Below, one piece after another: positions 34,305 to 44,759 of a stretch of DNA of 64,000 nucleotides. Position numbers and translations under genes: made by a program. A model generated the notes under the pieces. That model had not been told where the DNA came from. It saw only the letters and a list, made by a program, of their open reading frames with translations, and did no database searches. Origin of the DNA: Paracyclopina nana. Lineage: Eukaryota > Arthropoda > Copepoda > Cyclopoida > Cyclopettidae. The stretch is from the NCBI GenBank assembly GCA_019096065.1, contig JAGUCH010000009.1, positions 6,024,001 to 6,088,000 of the forward strand, given 5' to 3'. How positions within the stretch are numbered: position 1 is the stretch's first letter; every line of letters starts with the position of its first letter.

Positions 34305-34635
34305 TCATAGATGGCGCTACTTCTAAGAGGGTTAAAGTTAGCTTTTCTGAACTCCCACCAGGTGGAAAAGTGGCGCTTTTTTGTATAAATAACATTGACT
34401 TATTGTTATTAAGTGTTTATTGTTGGGTTTTCTATTGATGTTTGTAGATGGCGCCACTGTTTAGGTGTTCTCAAAGCTGCCACCAGGTGGAAAAGTGGCG
34501 TTTTTTTCTGCACTGTTTCAGCGCAAATGCTGCTATAGTATGAAATGGTATAAAGTTTCCAGCTTTTTAATAAGAGTATTTCAAACTATAGTCTAAAGTA
34601 GGTGTTTAGTTCCTAAAGTTGACACCAGGTGGAAG
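34305..34635. promoter_or_regulatory. cluster of CTCF-like motifs
   Basis: CCACCAGGTGG occurs at 34365-34375 and 34480-34490, and ACACCAGGTGG at 34622-34632, each followed by AAAAGTGGCG or AGAGTGGCG. TAGATGGCGC occurs at 34308-34317 and 34445-34454. These fit the animal CTCF core (CCASYAGRKGGC) except for the last base in the first set. The cluster lies between the orphan gene's promoter side and the second sarcoglycan-like gene. Confidence 0.4.
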
Positions 34636-34732
34636 AGTGGCGTTCTCCATTTATCTTAGAGAAGCCAAAGCAGGCAAACGAGTTGTGCCAATCTTAATGG
34701 AAAAAGAGATAATGGATTAATGTGTATTTGTG

Positions 34733-35743
34733 TCAAGACAAGGATGGACAAATGAGTGAGTTTGCTCTGGCTGCATCAAAGCAGCCTTCAGCAACTTTGG
34801 CAGCAAACAGAGATCCATCAGAGCAAAGGCAAACTTCAAAAATGTCTTCATTCTGAGATGAGTCAGCAAGTCCATTCAAGGAAGGCAGGAAGACATTTTT
34901 GCTCACCAAATGAATCTAGAGAGTGTAAAAAAAATTATTATTTAACAAAAGAATGAGGCCTCTGAATTTGTTTACTTTTTCAGACTCCAGCTCAATTTCC
35001 TTGAGAGCTTCCAATTTTAGGGCTCCGATGGAAGTGGCCAAGTTGAGCTGCTCAGCAGCCAAGATCTTCAGGTTTTGGGTGAGTGAAGCAATTCTCATGT
35101 CAGTTGAGGGCATGGAAAAGATCTGCTTTGCTTGCAAAGAAGTCAAGGCTTGCGCTTTCCCGCCCAATTTCACAGCCCTAAAATTGGTAAACACCAACTC
35201 GGGGCTCACATGGAGAATTTCCCGGCCCTCCTGGTCTTGAATGATGAATTTCCCACTCTGCACACCCATCAAATCGGAATCTGCAACGGAAAACACGATT
35301 TGTTTACTATTTCAAATACTCCCAGGAATTGACAAAAGCTGCCGCCAGGCGCAGAAGTGGCGCGCGCCACTCACCTAGAGTCAGAGCCGAATTTTCTGCC
35401 ATCAGCTGAATTGGACCTTCGCTCACAAAGGCCAAAGATCCATTGGAAGTGCTCTGTATTTTGGCTGTGGCCAAGGACTGGTCAGTCCACAGGTGTCCAT
35501 TAATGACTGTTTTGCCAGATTCCAACTGGATCTCACCAACTGAGTGCTGAAAATGAGCAATTTACGAAGCTGGATTTTTTTGGGAATTTTTTGAATAATA
35601 GACACCTGTGAAATATTGACGTAGTAAAGGAGCAGAGCTGTGATGCCCAAATTGAGTGAAATGATGAAAAAAACACTGATTAAAAGGAAATAAAGGCATC
35701 TTCTTTTTGCCACCTCGGAATTTTTGGGCTTTTTCTCCTGCAT
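34733..35743 (-). CDS. second sarcoglycan-like protein (gamma/delta type), four exons, complete (265 aa)
   Basis: Minus-strand exons: 35743-35606, 35546-35375, 35280-34976 and 34915-34733. Phases agree and the total is 798 nt. The N-terminus has K-R-R-C-L-Y-F followed by a transmembrane helix (about residues 17-40), very like the K-R-C-L-Y-F of gamma/delta-sarcoglycans. The extracellular part is beta-rich with a G-K-F-I-I-Q-D-Q-E-G-R-E-I-L segment. The C-terminus is C-L-C-S-D-G-S-L-F...G-C...C, the family Cys cluster. It diverges strongly from the gene at 31227, so this is an old paralogue rather than a recent tandem copy. Both could be subunits of one complex (inference). Confidence 0.82.
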
Positions 35744-36842
35744 TTTGCCAATTTTCGCGACAGCTGACTAAACTTGAAAATTGGCTGGGAGCCAAATTTT
35801 TTTTTGGGTGCTTCCAAATGAAAATCTGGTGGAAATTTGCAATGGAATGTCCCAAGTCATCTCAAGTTCCGTGACTGAGATTTTTGACCTTGATGCAGAT
35901 GAAGAAAAGGAAGAGAAATCCTCCAAAGGATATGGAATAATGTGATGACAAGTAGCAACAGCAAAACTTTCTTCATTTCCCCTCAAATAATTTCAATTTG
36001 AAGAATGACTTCAAATATCTAAAGTTTCTTTGTGCCCAGAGCCTGAGCCGAAAAAAATGGCACCACATTTTTTATTGAAACATTTAAAAAAATTGATTTA
36101 AAACTGAATTAAAAAACCTATTAATTTTTTAAATAAAGACCTTTTGATTAAAAAAACCTGTTTAATCTAAGTTTCTTCTTGCTAATTTTTGGGAATTTTC
36201 AATTTTTTGTAGCTTAAAAAAAGCCATTAAAAGTTGTTTCTAATTTTTGGGAATTTTCAAATTTTTTTTTTTTTTGTATTTTAAAAAAGCCAATAATTAA
36301 AAGTGTTAGATTTTGAGTGAAATCACTATTATTATAGAAAAATAAACAATTTCTGTTGAGATTAGAATTTGGAGCACAATTAAAAACCTCAGATTTTAAC
36401 AACCTGCTTAAAATGTACAGAAAAATGTACTATTTTTTTGGGAGAAGACTCTGAAATGATGTGTAGAAGTCCTTTGCCCCAAAATAGTGGGGTCATGCTG
36501 CCTTTGTGGTTAAGTGAAATCGAGGAACAAAGGAAGACATCTACAATGAGCACAACATTAGTACAGAGTGTCCACAGTGGATTATTTCAGCTGCTCAAAC
36601 CAAATGTAAATCAGGCCAAATGAAAAAAAAACTGGAATCTGGCAGAAAAAAAAATAAAAAAAGCAAAGAGGAGCCCATTTTTAATGATTGCCATCATTAC
36701 TACTGTCAAGCTGCACAGTGGCTTGTGGCATTTAAAGGTGTACGTGCACGGTGCGCTAGCTATGCGGACTTGCTAAGCCAAAACTTTTCCCCAAAGTTTT
36801 CCTATGTCAGTTGGGGGACTGGGTGCCAACTGGCAACATATC
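35744..36842. other. intergenic, no gene recognised
   Basis: AT-rich from about 36050, with repeated TTTTGGGAATTTTCAA pieces (near 36187 and 36247). Presumably it contains the promoters of the divergent neighbours at 35743 (-) and 36843 (+). Confidence 0.4.
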
Positions 36843-37749
36843 ATGGCCAAACATCAATCCTTGGTAAATCTTTAAAAATAATAAAAACCGTTAAATCTTT
36901 GTTTACATGTCGCGGCCAGCATGCCGAAACGCGGCGCGGCACGCCTTGTTGTTGTTGTTGTTATTTGTTTACATTTCAGATTGCTCTGCTCCTGCTGATG
37001 GCCAATTTGGGCCAATTGGCACACGGATTCAACCTGTTTGAGTTCCTGGGGAAATTCAGCCAGTCTAGACCGGTCTACCAGCCTCCTCCTCCACAGCAAT
37101 TGCCCGCCAAAAGGTTCCAGCAGAATTTAAGGAGGCCAAGTAATGTAGTCATGCTTATTTTTGGGATTTTTTCATGTGGGACATTTTTTCCAGGCCCCCA
37201 ATGGCCTCAGTTGCAGTACAATTATGACCAGCCTCAACAGGACAATTTGGTGGAGGACCATCCTCCAGAGCAGCCTCAGTATTCTTACAGTCAACAAACT
37301 TCTCAGCATTATGAAGCTTATGAGCCAGAGCAGCCAGCTGATATTCCCATCATCATTGGAAAAATACTCACCTCAACTGTGAGAATTTTTTAAATATTTT
37401 ACTTAAAAAAAATTCTAATGAATTTTTTTTAAAAAAATACCAATGAATTTTTTTAAAGAAATACTGTTGATTTTTTTTGAATTATTTCAGCCACCTCCAA
37501 GAAGATTTGTCACCACAACCACAACTCCATTTTTGGTGGCATCAACAACTCCCTACCATTACCCAGATTACCATGACATTGAAATCATTACCGCGCCGCC
37601 TTTAAGGTCTAGTCACGTCGCCAACACTTATGAAGTGCAGGTAACGGCGTTCACATAACTCGCTACGCCTCCGCCTCTGGCTCCGCTCCGCTCATGCTAA
37701 AAAACACCAATTTTTTCAGGTTGGAACCAATTTCAACACTCGCCACTGA
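36843..37749 (+). CDS. small secreted Pro/Gln/Tyr-rich protein, five exons (181 aa)
   Basis: Exons: 36843-36863, 36980-37139, 37194-37378, 37491-37640 and 37720-37749; phases agree and the total is 546 nt. Splicing the 7-codon first exon to I-A-L-L-L-L-M-A-N-L-G-Q-L-A-H-G completes a signal peptide. The mature part has P-P-P-P-Q-Q, a Q/Y/P/E-rich middle (Q-Y-S-Y-S-Q-Q) and a Thr-rich stretch (T-T-T-T-T-P) that could be O-glycosylated. No Cys and no recognised domain. It resembles a cuticle- or matrix-type low-complexity secreted protein; function unknown. It converges with TFAP4. Confidence 0.6.
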
Positions 37750-38113
37750 AATACATATAACAAAAACATGATTCAAAAACTGTTGTTGGTGTGTATTTTC
37801 CCGCGGTTTTTTTTTCATACTGTAGTATAAGGATAATAATTGCAATTGTAGTAGTACACATGAAACGGGGCTAATTTCATCATTATAATAACAGTTGTAG
37901 TAATGAATGTTTTGCTGCCAAAAGTTGTGGTAATAAGAGGGATTTTTTTTGTTTGACGGAAAAAGGATTTGTTGTTGTTGTTGATTTTAAAAAGATCACG
38001 TGGTTTTCCATCATCAATGATAATAATAATAATAATAGTTGTTGTTGGTGTTGTTATAATATTTTTAATATATATATAGAGTTTATGAAGAAGGATTGGG
38101 GGAAAAAGGTGAT

Positions 38114-40268
38114 TCACGTCTGACATTGTTTTACAATTATGATATTTTTGCTCGAACTTTCATTCATGTGTCGTTGCAAAACTGCAGCTGCAGACGGAGG
38201 GTGTGGCTGCTTCGGTAACAGAGTGGGCGGGATGGGCGTGGTCGTCGCGGGGGGAGGGGCCGCATTCGAAGACGTTGTCGTCACCACCAGGGAGGGCGTG
38301 GCCGCGACCACTTTTTTGCTACTAGGAACTAAGGTTTTCGAAACGGAGACAACGTGATGAGAAAGGGGCGTGGCCGACGTAAAGTCCACGATTTCCTCCT
38401 TGGCCACCTAAAACAATTAAATGTATGTTAAAAAGAGTATTTATTTTGTGAAAGATTATTAGTTTCATGAGCTACCAGAAAATCGACCAAGTTTTCTCAA
38501 TTTAATTGTAATGGGCCAAAGTTCATTTGTTTCAACTATGTTGAATTTGTGACGTTATGTGACAATAACTCGTGCACCACATGCTAAAAATCAAAGGTGA
38601 AACAGCAAAATGGTGTTTTGGATTCTGCATTGACGGCAAGTTAGTTAATGTTACTTAGCGACATTAACTCAGAGTTGATAAAACATGTTAGTTTTTACCA
38701 TTGTGTTTTGAGGGGTATGAGGGCTCAGAATTTCTGGTTGGGCAGCAAAATTGCTAGAAATCCGTAGTCTCGCCAACCAGAAATTCTGAGCCCTCATACC
38801 CTTAAAAACCCATTGGTAAAAACTGACATGTTTTATCAACTCTGAGTTAATGTCGCTAAGTAAAATTAATTAAGGCTCAGAATTTCTGGTTGGGCAGCAA
38901 AATTAGTTGAAATCTGTAGTCTTGCCAACCAGAAATTCTGAGCCCTCATACCTTAGGAAACCCATGGTAACAATAAAACGTTTTATTAAAATTAAGAGTT
39001 TATGTCGCAAAGTAGCATTAACTTGCCAACTTAGCAAAAACCAATTTTGCCTTTGTCACCGTTGATTATTTACATATGTGGCAATGCTGTAAAAGTTGCA
39101 TTAGGACATAAACTCAACGTAGGTGAAACAAATGAGCTTTCCCACATTACAATTACATTGAGAAAACTTGGTAGAATTAGGCAAAACTATTATTACAAAT
39201 TATTACCTTATGGGAATCCTCAGAAAACAGATGATCTCCCTCAAGGTGCCGGATGGCCTCCACAATCGAGTCGAGGTTTTGTCGCGTGTTCGAGGCCTCG
39301 GCCGCTACAACGGAGGCGGCCGACGAAGCGGCCACTGAAGCGGCAGTAGGAGCAGCGGCGGCAGCCAGGACCACAGGCCCCGAGGTGACAATGAAGCGGG
39401 GTGTAGCGGCGTTTTTAAGCTCTTCAGCGGCATTGTTTTTGCCGCTGACGCTCGAGGCCTCCTGCTTCTCCAAATCGACCCTGTCAGCGGCAGCCAAGGC
39501 CAGGATGGCCTTGGAGGACTCCGAGGCCACGACCTCCATTTTCAGGGGCTGCGTGGGGAGCAGTGAAGCGGCTGCGGCTGCGGCTGAAGCGGCGGAGGCC
39601 GCGGCCTGCGTCTCGAGCGACTTGAGCCGCTCCTCGAGCCGCATGCGCAGCCTCTGCTCGTTGAGCAGCTGGAGGCTGATGTCGGCCACGGAGTCGCTGA
39701 CGGCGGCGTTGTTGTCAGCGTCGTTGCTCTTGAGGAGGTCGCTGGTGTTGTCGAGCGTCGAGATCAACCTCTTCTTCTTGAGCCGCGGACTCGTGGCGTC
39801 GTCTGAGGAGTTTGAAGCGTTGTTGGTGCCAGCTTGTTGCTGGCTGAGGCTGTACAGCCGCTTGAGTTGGGAGTTTTGCGACAACAGCCTCGTCTTCTCT
39901 TGCTCCAACTGGTAAATGTACTCGGCAGTTTGTTGCAGAATGGCAGCCTGCAAAATGCAAAAAAAGGGAAAAATGGTTGAGTGATCCGAGGCGGGATGAC
40001 GCGGACGTCTATTATTTACCTTGCTGAGCTTTTCGCCCTCGTGGTGCGGCAAAAGGGTGCGCAGACTCTGGAATCCGGCATTGATGCTCTGCATGCGTCT
40101 CCGCTCGTTCGAGTTGGCAATTTCGCGACGCATTCGTCGCTCATGATCGGCATCGCCTCCCGACCCCGCCAAATCGCTATGGTTGTCGCGGAAAAGAGAG
40201 AGGTCAGTTTCCGAGGCTGGCAACGCCAAAAGGATGACAACTTACCGAGGCTCGTCCTCGTCCAACAT
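38114..40268 (-). CDS. TFAP4: transcription factor AP-4 (bHLH leucine zipper), four exons (404 aa)
   Basis: Minus-strand exons: 40268-40246, 40176-40020, 39947-39207 and 38407-38114; phases agree (1215 nt). The basic region R-R-E-I-A-N-S-N-E-R-R-R-M-Q-S-I-N-A-G-F-Q-S-L and helix 2 with Q-Q-T-A-E-Y-I-Y-Q-L-E-Q-E-K-T-R-L-L are almost identical to vertebrate AP-4. A second leucine-rich coiled coil (L-L-N-E-Q-R-L-R-M-R-L-E-E-R-L-K-S-L) follows, then Ala-rich tracts and the conserved T-R-Q-N-L-D-S-I-V-E-A-I-R-H-L-E-G. The last exon is Pro/Thr/Ser-rich. AP-4 proteins dimerise and bind CAGCTG. The N-terminus is much shorter than in vertebrates (about 20 residues before the basic region); an extra 5' exon is possible. 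A 69-bp first intron is preferred over a 29-bp alternative that would insert about 13 residues. Confidence 0.92.
38585..39070. repeat. nested palindromic repeats in TFAP4 intron 3
   Basis: TCAGAATTTCTGGTTGG and its reverse complement CCAACCAGAAATTCTGA occur twice each (38728/38774 and 38878/38926), forming two small hairpins. Around them, CGACATTAACTCAGAGTTGA and TCAACTCTGAGTTAATGTCG form an outer arm, and AAGTTAGTTAATG...AACTTGCC a further one. It looks like a MITE duplicated inside itself. Confidence 0.75.
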
Positions 40269-40481
40269 TTCGGCCGAGTCGACGCAACAAAAGGGTGAAA
40301 TGAGGCAAAACTATTTGGCGCTTTTTTGAGACACTCGCGGCGAAAATTGGCTTTTGTTGTCAGCTTTGCTATGCTGGGACTGCAGAAGGCGTCGCTCTCT
40401 TCCGCCGCCGCCGCCGATTTCCTCAGCGTTAACACGTATTTTTGCTAGCAAATGGCGCCAAACGCGAGGGAAAAACGCCAA

Positions 40482-40493
40482 TCAGCTGACGCG
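40482..40493. promoter_or_regulatory. CAGCTG E-box upstream of TFAP4
   Basis: ATCAGCTGACGC lies about 215 bp upstream of the TFAP4 start codon. CAGCTG is the known core site of AP-4 itself, so autoregulation is possible (inference). Confidence 0.35.
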
Positions 40494-40818
40494 GCTCTTT
40501 ACACCCTTCCGATTTAACGGACTTTTTTAACCGATGTCAATTGACAACAAAACAAAGTTTGACCTGATGTCATTTGACGAGACATTTAATGCGGGCCTCA
40601 AAATGTAAACAAACATTGATTAATCATTAATAGAGATGTCAAAGTGTGGGATTCAGCTGGAAATTCAAAGTTTTTCTATTTTATTCGAAGCTTGAGCATT
40701 TCCTCGTTGACAAATATGGAATGTCAATTTAGGATGGAAACGTTACAGTGAGGTAAAGTTCGGGAATCGAGCATAATGTGAAAAGGCCGAGTCTGGCAGC
40801 CCCTTTTGCAGACTCCAA

Positions 40819-40998
40819 ATGTTGTTGCATGAATGGCCAGCTGTGGATTGGCTGGTCCAGCTGACGGACTTTGTTTCGGCCAATTCGGCCCTCAGCACGG
40901 CCTGGCCAACTTTACACCAGCTGGAACACCACGCCAAGGACGCCTTCAAAATGGCGGACTGCAGCTCGCGGAATAAGCACGACAAAGGCAAATTTTAA
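40819..40998 (+). CDS. small open frame, hypothetical (59 aa)
   Basis: ATG at 40819, stop at 40996-40998. The peptide (M-L-L-H-E-W-P-A-V-D-W-L-V-Q-L) has protein-like composition and the DNA is GC-rich compared with its surroundings. It lies between TFAP4 and the ADP/ATP carrier gene and has no recognised relatives. It may be part of a 5' exon or a chance frame. Confidence 0.2.
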   Translation: MLLHEWPAVDWLVQLTDFVSANSALSTAWPTLHQLEHHAKDAFKMADCSSRNKHDKGKF

Positions 40999-41590
40999 AA
41001 CGGATTCTAGCTCCCTTTTCCACCCTGACAGCTCGCATGACCCTCGCCTAAATTATCAAATTGACCAGACTTGGGCTCCCAACTACAGAAATTCGAGTTT
41101 CGAAGGCAGTAAATGCCAATATGGCTCGGCTTGGATCGATGACGGAGCGAATCCGGAGCGGAGCTTTGCTTCAAAAACGGCAATTTCTAAAATATTCATA
41201 TCTCAGCTATTTAGCTACCTAATTAGTTTTTCGGGCCTTGTCATTGCTTAATCTACGTAATCTAGTCAAAAATAAGTTAAATTGTCAAAAGCCTAATGCT
41301 TTTCATTAACTGCTTAGCAACCGGCTCGAATAACCGCCGACCACAAAACTCTGCATTCCAGGCACGAAGCCTTATAGCTTAGCCTTTCCCCCTACCCCAA
41401 TTGAGTTGACAACAATTATTTTTAGTTGTCAAGTGGGCTAGTGGGCTAGTGGCGTGCTTATTCCCCGATTTCTCGCGTTCTCCATCTTTCTTTCCATTCC
41501 CGGCCTCCATTGCGATCACGGTTTGCAAAGCCGCAACAAGACTCGAATTTTTTCGTCAAATCACCCGGAGTTAACCGAAAAGTAAACAAA
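40999..41590. other. 5' region of the ADP/ATP carrier gene
   Basis: No gene recognised. The sequence just before 41591 (from about 41440) is CT- and CG-rich and contains the probable 5' UTR ending in GTAAACAAA-ATG, a reasonable start context. Confidence 0.4.
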
Positions 41591-43820
41591 ATGGGCGGAG
41601 GAGACAAGAGGAAGCTCGGATTTGCCGAAAACTTCATGCTGTCCGGCGTGGCCGCGGCCGTCTCCAAGACCGCCGCTGCCCCCATTGAACGGGTTAAGCT
41701 CCTGGTCCAAAACCAGAACGAGATGATCAAGCAGGGCAGGCTGGACAAGCCCTACGCTGGCGTCGGCGACTGTGTCATGAGGACCTTCAGGTCCGAGGGT
41801 GTCTTGCCCTTCTGGAGAGGTGAATTTTTTAACTATTTATAATTACTTGTTTTAAAACTGAAAGTATTTAGTCCTTTTGTTACGAGAGAGTGAATTCAGG
41901 GTTTTAAGAAGTATTTGAGGTATTTCGAGTTAACTGAGGGTTATTCTAGTTTACTGAGGGTTATTCTAGTTAACTGAGGGTTATTCTAGTTTTCTAAGGG
42001 TTATTCTAGTTTTATAAGGGTTATTCTAGTTTTATAAGGGTTATTCTAGTTTTATAAGGGTTATTCTAGTTTTCTAAGGGTTATTCTAGTTTACAAAGGG
42101 TTATTCTAGTTTACAAAGGGTTATTCTAGTTTACAAAGGGTTATTCTAGTTTACTAAGGGTTATTCTAGTATACTAAGGGTTTTTCTAGTTTACAAAGGG
42201 TTTTTCTAGTTTACTAAGGGTTTTACTTGTTTAGTTATTTATTAATGTTTTTAATTTTAATAGTAATAATCATGTCGAATATTTGAAAGTTACAAGCATT
42301 TCATGCCTTCTGCTGCACATTTGTGCTAGTTGCCGTAGCTGCCATTTTGTGCCCTGCTCGCTATGCAAGTTCAAACATGGCCGCCTTCTGCTGTACCTTT
42401 GTTGACAGTTGACCCAGCCATGTGCTCTTGTTATGTTTCTCTAACTTTTAAGTATTTCTTACCCTCATAGGCAACATGGCCAATGTGCTGAGGTACTTCC
42501 CCACCCAAGCCCTGAACTTCGCCTTCAAGGACACCATCAAGGGCACCTTCAAGGTTGCCAAGGATGCCCCTCAGTATGTCAAGTTCGGTACCAACATCTT
42601 GTCCGGAGGTGTCGCCGGTTCCATGTCTTTGCTCTTTGTCTACTCCCTGGATTACGCTCGTACCAGGTAACTATATTTTTCCATATTTTTTTTACGATTT
42701 TAGGAGCACAAATTAATACTAATGCAGATTATTAGAGAGGTAAACCAGAATAACTGAGGGTTATTCTAGTTCTCCAAGGGTTGTTCTAGGTCACTGAGAG
42801 TTATTCTAGTTTACTTAGGTCAATTCTAGTTTACCTAGGGTTGTTCTAGTCTACTAACATTAATTCTAGTTTACTGAGAGTTATTCTAGTTTACCAAGGG
42901 TTATTCTAGTTTACCAAGGGTAATTCTGGTTAACCGAGAGTTATTCTAGTTAACCGACAGTTATTCTGGTTAACCGGCAGTTATTCTGGTTAACCGACAG
43001 TTATTCTGGTTAACCGACAGTTATTCTGGTTAACCAACAGTTATTCTGGTTAACCGACAGTTATTCTGGTTAACCGACAGTTATTCTGGTTAACCGACAA
43101 TTATTCTGGTTAACCGACAGTTATTCTGGTTAACCGACAGTTATTCTGGTTAACCGACAGTTAATCTTGTTTACTGGGGGTTATTCGAGACTAAGGGTTT
43201 TACTTTTGTTAAAAGAACGGATGATTTGTCTATTTTGTCAAAAAATAAAATGAGGGGTAGATTATTTTTGTAAAAAATGCCCTGCTTTTCAATTCAAAAA
43301 GAGTACATTACATAAATTATATTATTATTTCAGGTTGGCCAATGACAACAAGTCCAAGACTGGCACCCGCCAGTTCAACGGCCTGTTCGACGTGTACGCC
43401 AAGACGATCAAGTCTGACGGCATCCAGGGTCTGTACCGTGGCTTTGTCATCTCTTGCGTGGGTATCTTCATCTATCGTGGCATGTACTTCGGCCTGTACG
43501 ACTCTCTGAAGCCGATCTTGTTGGGCGAGTCCCCCTCGGTGCTCATGTCCTTCTTGCTCGGCTGGGGTGTGACCATCACCGCTGGTCTCATGTCCTACCC
43601 CATTGACACCATTCGTCGTCGCATGATGATGACCTCCGGATCCGGAGTCAAGTACAAGGGATCCATCGACTGCGGCATGCAAATCCTCAAGACTGAGGGA
43701 TTCATGTCCATGATGAAGGGAGCTGGTGCCAACATCCTCCGTGGTGTCGCTGGCGCCGGTGTCTTGGCTGGATTCGACAAGTTCCAGGCCCTCTACATCC
43801 AATGGAGGTTGGGAAACTAA
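41591..43820 (+). CDS. ANT: mitochondrial ADP/ATP carrier, three exons, complete (303 aa)
   Basis: Exons: 41591-41819, 42471-42666 and 43334-43820; phases agree and the total is 912 nt. Three mitochondrial carrier repeats are present with [14 protein letters not shown] and P-I-D-T-I-R-R-R-M. The last contains the ADP/ATP-carrier signature R-R-R-M-M-M, which no other SLC25 subfamily carries. The Ser in the second motif is as in yeast carriers (Pro in vertebrates). The protein exchanges cytosolic ADP for matrix ATP across the inner membrane. Coding sequence is strongly GC-biased at third positions, as expected of a highly expressed gene. Both introns are filled by related 20-bp repeats. AATAAA lies at 44126. 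Confidence 0.97.
41925..42230. repeat. 20-bp tandem repeat in ADP/ATP carrier intron 1
   Basis: About 15 copies of GGGTTATTCTAGTTTACTAA with variants (TTTTATAA, TTACAAA, TTAACTGA in the second half). The period is 20 bp and the array fills half of the 651-bp intron. Confidence 0.95.
42745..43185. repeat. 20-bp tandem repeat in ADP/ATP carrier intron 2
   Basis: About 21 copies of CAGTTATTCTGGTTAACCGA. The first third is diverged and resembles intron 1 (GGGTTATTCTAGTTTACCAA), and the last two thirds are homogenised. Same motif, period and orientation as the intron 1 array. Confidence 0.95.
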
Positions 43821-44160
43821 ACTGAACGCGCATTAATTATGATGACACTGACGCCGAATCACCCATGATGATACCAACAACATGACGGGCTCAATCAACT
43901 ATGTCAACGCTGGCATCTTCGCAGATTTAGTAGTCCGAGTGGCTCTTATGGACCGTGAACCGCAATCACAACATTTAACAACTTTCACTGACCTGCATTG
44001 CCATCAGCAGGAATCTGCGTCAAGACTCCACTGACACGCTACAAACTTGCAATTATTGTGAGCTCTCGTTTAAAATCTTCAAGTTAGTCCTTCTATTAGC
44101 AATGTCAATGCCACTGACAAAACCGAATAAAAAAGCGTTAAACTAAATGTGTCGTTTATG
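43821..44160 (+). other. 3' UTR of the ADP/ATP carrier gene
   Basis: Non-coding sequence from the stop to just past AATAAA (44126-44131). Its middle part (about 43880-44095) is repeated downstream with very high similarity. Confidence 0.6.
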
Positions 44161-44162
44161 TT

Positions 44163-44595
44163 GGTTACCCTCACGACTTAGGGTGTCATGTCCAAGAAGT
44201 GAAGAGCTAGTGCATACTTCTTGTGCAGTATTGCTGGAGCCCAGGCCCTCAAAATCCAATCGTGATTAGGAAATTAAGCTGAACATGCATTAATGACAAC
44301 TAACAACAACTTTTGTCATGATGCCAACATGACGGGCTCAATCAACTATGGCAATGCTGGCATCTTCGCAGATTTAGTAGTCCGAGTGGCTCTTAAAGAC
44401 CATAAACCGCAATCACAACATTTTACAAATTAATCTGACCTGCATTGCCATCAGTAGGAATCTGCGTGAAGACTCCACTGACACGCTACAAACTTACAAT
44501 TATTGTGAGCTCTCGTTTAAAATCTTCAAGTTAGCCTTTCTATTATGACAAAACCAATTTAAAAAAGTATTTATGCTAAATGTGTGGTTTACATA
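44163..44595 (+). pseudogene. decayed partial copy 1 of the ADP/ATP carrier 3' end
   Basis: 44163-44280 is a damaged copy of the last coding stretch (CTCACGACTTAGGGTGTCATG, remnants of the C-terminal repeat, with deletions and stops). 44281-44595 is a copy of the 3' UTR at roughly 90% or more over about 220 bp (GACGGGCTCAATCAACTATG onward). Confidence 0.8.
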
Positions 44596-44597
44596 AG

Positions 44598-44745
44598 CAA
44601 TCTTCAAGACTAAGGGTTTCATGTCCATGATAAAGGGAGCTGGTGCCAATGTCATCAAAGATGTAGTAGAAGCCATAGCCTTGGCATGACTGGACAAGAT
44701 TCGGGTCTATTACGTCCAATTGATGTTGCGAAGCTTAACTTGACT
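44598..44745 (+). pseudogene. decayed partial copy 2 of the ADP/ATP carrier 3' end
   Basis: ATCTTCAAGACTAAGGGTTTC and the following 140 bp match the last coding part of the carrier gene (G-F-M-S-M-I-K-G-A-G-A-N). There is an in-frame stop after A-L-A and no upstream exons. It directly follows copy 1, giving three tandem 3' ends in all. Confidence 0.8.
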
Positions 44746-44759
44746 AACTTTGGTGCATA

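Noticed and set aside
36620-37393. 257-codon plus frame as one exon
   Set aside because: It reads through two introns; the spliced model gives a proper signal peptide and agreeing phases.
39253-39915. Plus-strand 220-codon Ala/Ser-rich frame
   Set aside because: Antisense of TFAP4 exon 3, caused by its Ala-rich repeats.
40177-40229. TFAP4 start at the Met at 40229
   Set aside because: That frame lies in the 69-bp intron; the spliced start at 40268 gives clean GT-AG borders and phase.
43317-43802. Minus-strand frame of 161 codons opposite the ADP/ATP carrier exon 3
   Set aside because: Shadow of the GC-rich coding exon; no splice sites or recognisable protein.
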